From assembly GCA_021818125.1 (NCBI GenBank), contig JAKAFG010000125.1, positions 1-6,308 of the forward strand: a DNA stretch of 6,308 nucleotides, read 5' to 3'. The notes under the pieces are model-generated. The model had not been told where the DNA came from, did not search any database, and was given only the letters and a program-made list of their open reading frames with translations. Of this stretch, positions 5,709-6,308 are shown piece after piece (within the stretch, counting starts at the first letter, position 1; every line of letters starts with the position of its first letter). The position numbers were made by a program, and so were the translations under genes. The DNA is from Pseudomonadota bacterium (GTDB lineage: Bacteria > Pseudomonadota > Gammaproteobacteria > Acidithiobacillales > Acidithiobacillaceae).

Positions 5709-6308
5709 GCGCTACCCTGGGACGCCGTTTCCGGCAGGGATGCACTGCGCGGCGGCGTCACCCGCAAAATCTGCACCCGTTTACGATCCGCCCGCAATAC
5801 TTCCAGCCGCAAATCCCCCTCCTCCACGACTTCACCCATACGCGGCACATGCCCCAAGCGCGTCGCCACCCAGCCACCCAGCGTGTCAGCATGGCCATCC
5901 GCCAGGTGTGCCACAAAATGCGTGTTAAATTCTTCCAGAGGAATCAGGGCATTCACCAGAAAATCGCCATCCTCGCGCGGCGCGATCATCATATCCTCAT
6001 CAATATCGTACTCGTCCTCGATTGCACCGACGATGATTTCCAGCACATCCTCGATGGTGATCAGGCCGGCGACACCGCCATACTCATCTACTACCACGGC
6101 CATGTGATGTCGACCCGTGCGGAACTCGTAGAGCAAGTGATCCAGGTGCTTACTCTCGGGAATGAAGGTCGCAGGGCGGAGCAATTCCGTCAGCCGCGGC
6201 GTCGGAATGTCACCCCGACAGCCTCGCAACAGATCTTTGGCCAGGAGAATGCCGCGCACATCATCGCGGTCATCCCCCACCACCGGAAAGCGCGAGTGCC
6301 CCACCTCG
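5705..6308 (-). CDS. ybeX: YbeX/CorC-family CBS-domain protein, N-terminus cut by window edge
   Basis: About 200 C-terminal residues are present. The frame is open to the window edge and reads EVGHSRFPV, the family's HSRFPV motif in the first CBS domain, so the GTG at 6304 is not the true start. The second CBS domain is clear: LRPATFIPESK, then HHMAVVVDEYGGVAGLITIEDVLE and IVGAIEDEYD. It is followed by the CorC_HlyC transporter-associated domain (about residues 103-180 of the visible part). E. coli YbeX has 292 residues and no membrane domain. It has been linked to Mg2+ homeostasis (the old CorC name) and to ribosome maturation. Long CNNM/MgpA-type proteins share this C-terminus, so the missing end decides between the two. 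The ATGA overlap with lnt matches the conserved ybeZ-ybeY-ybeX-lnt order and favours YbeX. Confidence 0.9.
   Translation of the reverse strand, partial: EVGHSRFPVVGDDRDDVRGILLAKDLLRGCRGDIPTPRLTELLRPATFIPESKHLDHLLYEFRTGRHHMAVVVDEYGGVAGLITIEDVLEIIVGAIEDEYDIDEDMMIAPREDGDFLVNALIPLEEFNTHFVAHLADGHADTLGGWVATRLGHVPRMGEVVEEGDLRLEVLRADRKRVQILRVTPPRSASLPETASQGSA

Noticed and set aside
5452..5928. 158-codon plus-strand ORF opposite lnt and ybeX
   Set aside because: Ala/Pro/Lys-rich shadow without domains; it crosses two well-supported genes on the other strand.

Overview
The window is ordinary chromosomal DNA of a GC-rich Gram-negative bacterium (roughly 58-60% GC by eye). The presence of apolipoprotein N-acyltransferase (Lnt), a YbeX/CorC protein and a PmbA/TldE close to the E. 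coli protein in length and motifs points to the Proteobacteria, gamma or a nearby class. An Acidithiobacillus-like genome is my guess, but nothing here proves it.

Left part (1-2440, minus strand): a metal-ion ABC transporter operon in the order substrate-binding protein (2440-1472), ATPase (1458 or 1464-634), permease (629 and on past base 1, cut by the window edge). The genes are 4 to 13 bp apart, so they are probably co-transcribed. A good sigma70-type promoter (TTGACA, 17 bp, TAGATT) lies 70-100 bp upstream of the first gene. A perfect inverted repeat, TGCAAC-TTT-GTTGCA, begins at the end of its -10 box and covers the expected transcription start, which is where a metal-responsive repressor would bind. 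The predicted ligand set of the binding protein (His, His, Glu, Glu, with no His-rich loop) looks more like the Mn/Fe type than the three-His Zn type.

Middle intergenic stretch (2441-2872): besides the promoter and operator, it holds an unlisted 54-codon reading frame on the minus strand (2739-2575) with a protein-like composition. It also holds an 11-bp inverted repeat with a 71-nt spacer (2578-2670) and, just before pmbA, a strong 11-bp hairpin whose right arm contains the Shine-Dalgarno sequence of a 13-codon leader ORF. That ORF overlaps the pmbA start by ATGA. The last arrangement is the least expected feature of the window.

Right part: pmbA/tldE (2873-4219, plus strand) encodes one half of the TldD/TldE peptidase. 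It converges on lnt (5708-4188, minus strand), and the two coding 3' ends overlap by 32 bp. lnt overlaps the upstream ybeX/corC (cut at 6308) by ATGA, matching the conserved ybeX-lnt pair of Proteobacteria. Lnt completes lipoprotein maturation at the inner membrane; YbeX is linked to Mg2+ homeostasis and ribosome maturation.

No mobile elements, CRISPR arrays, tRNAs or rRNAs were seen. I found no clear intrinsic terminator.
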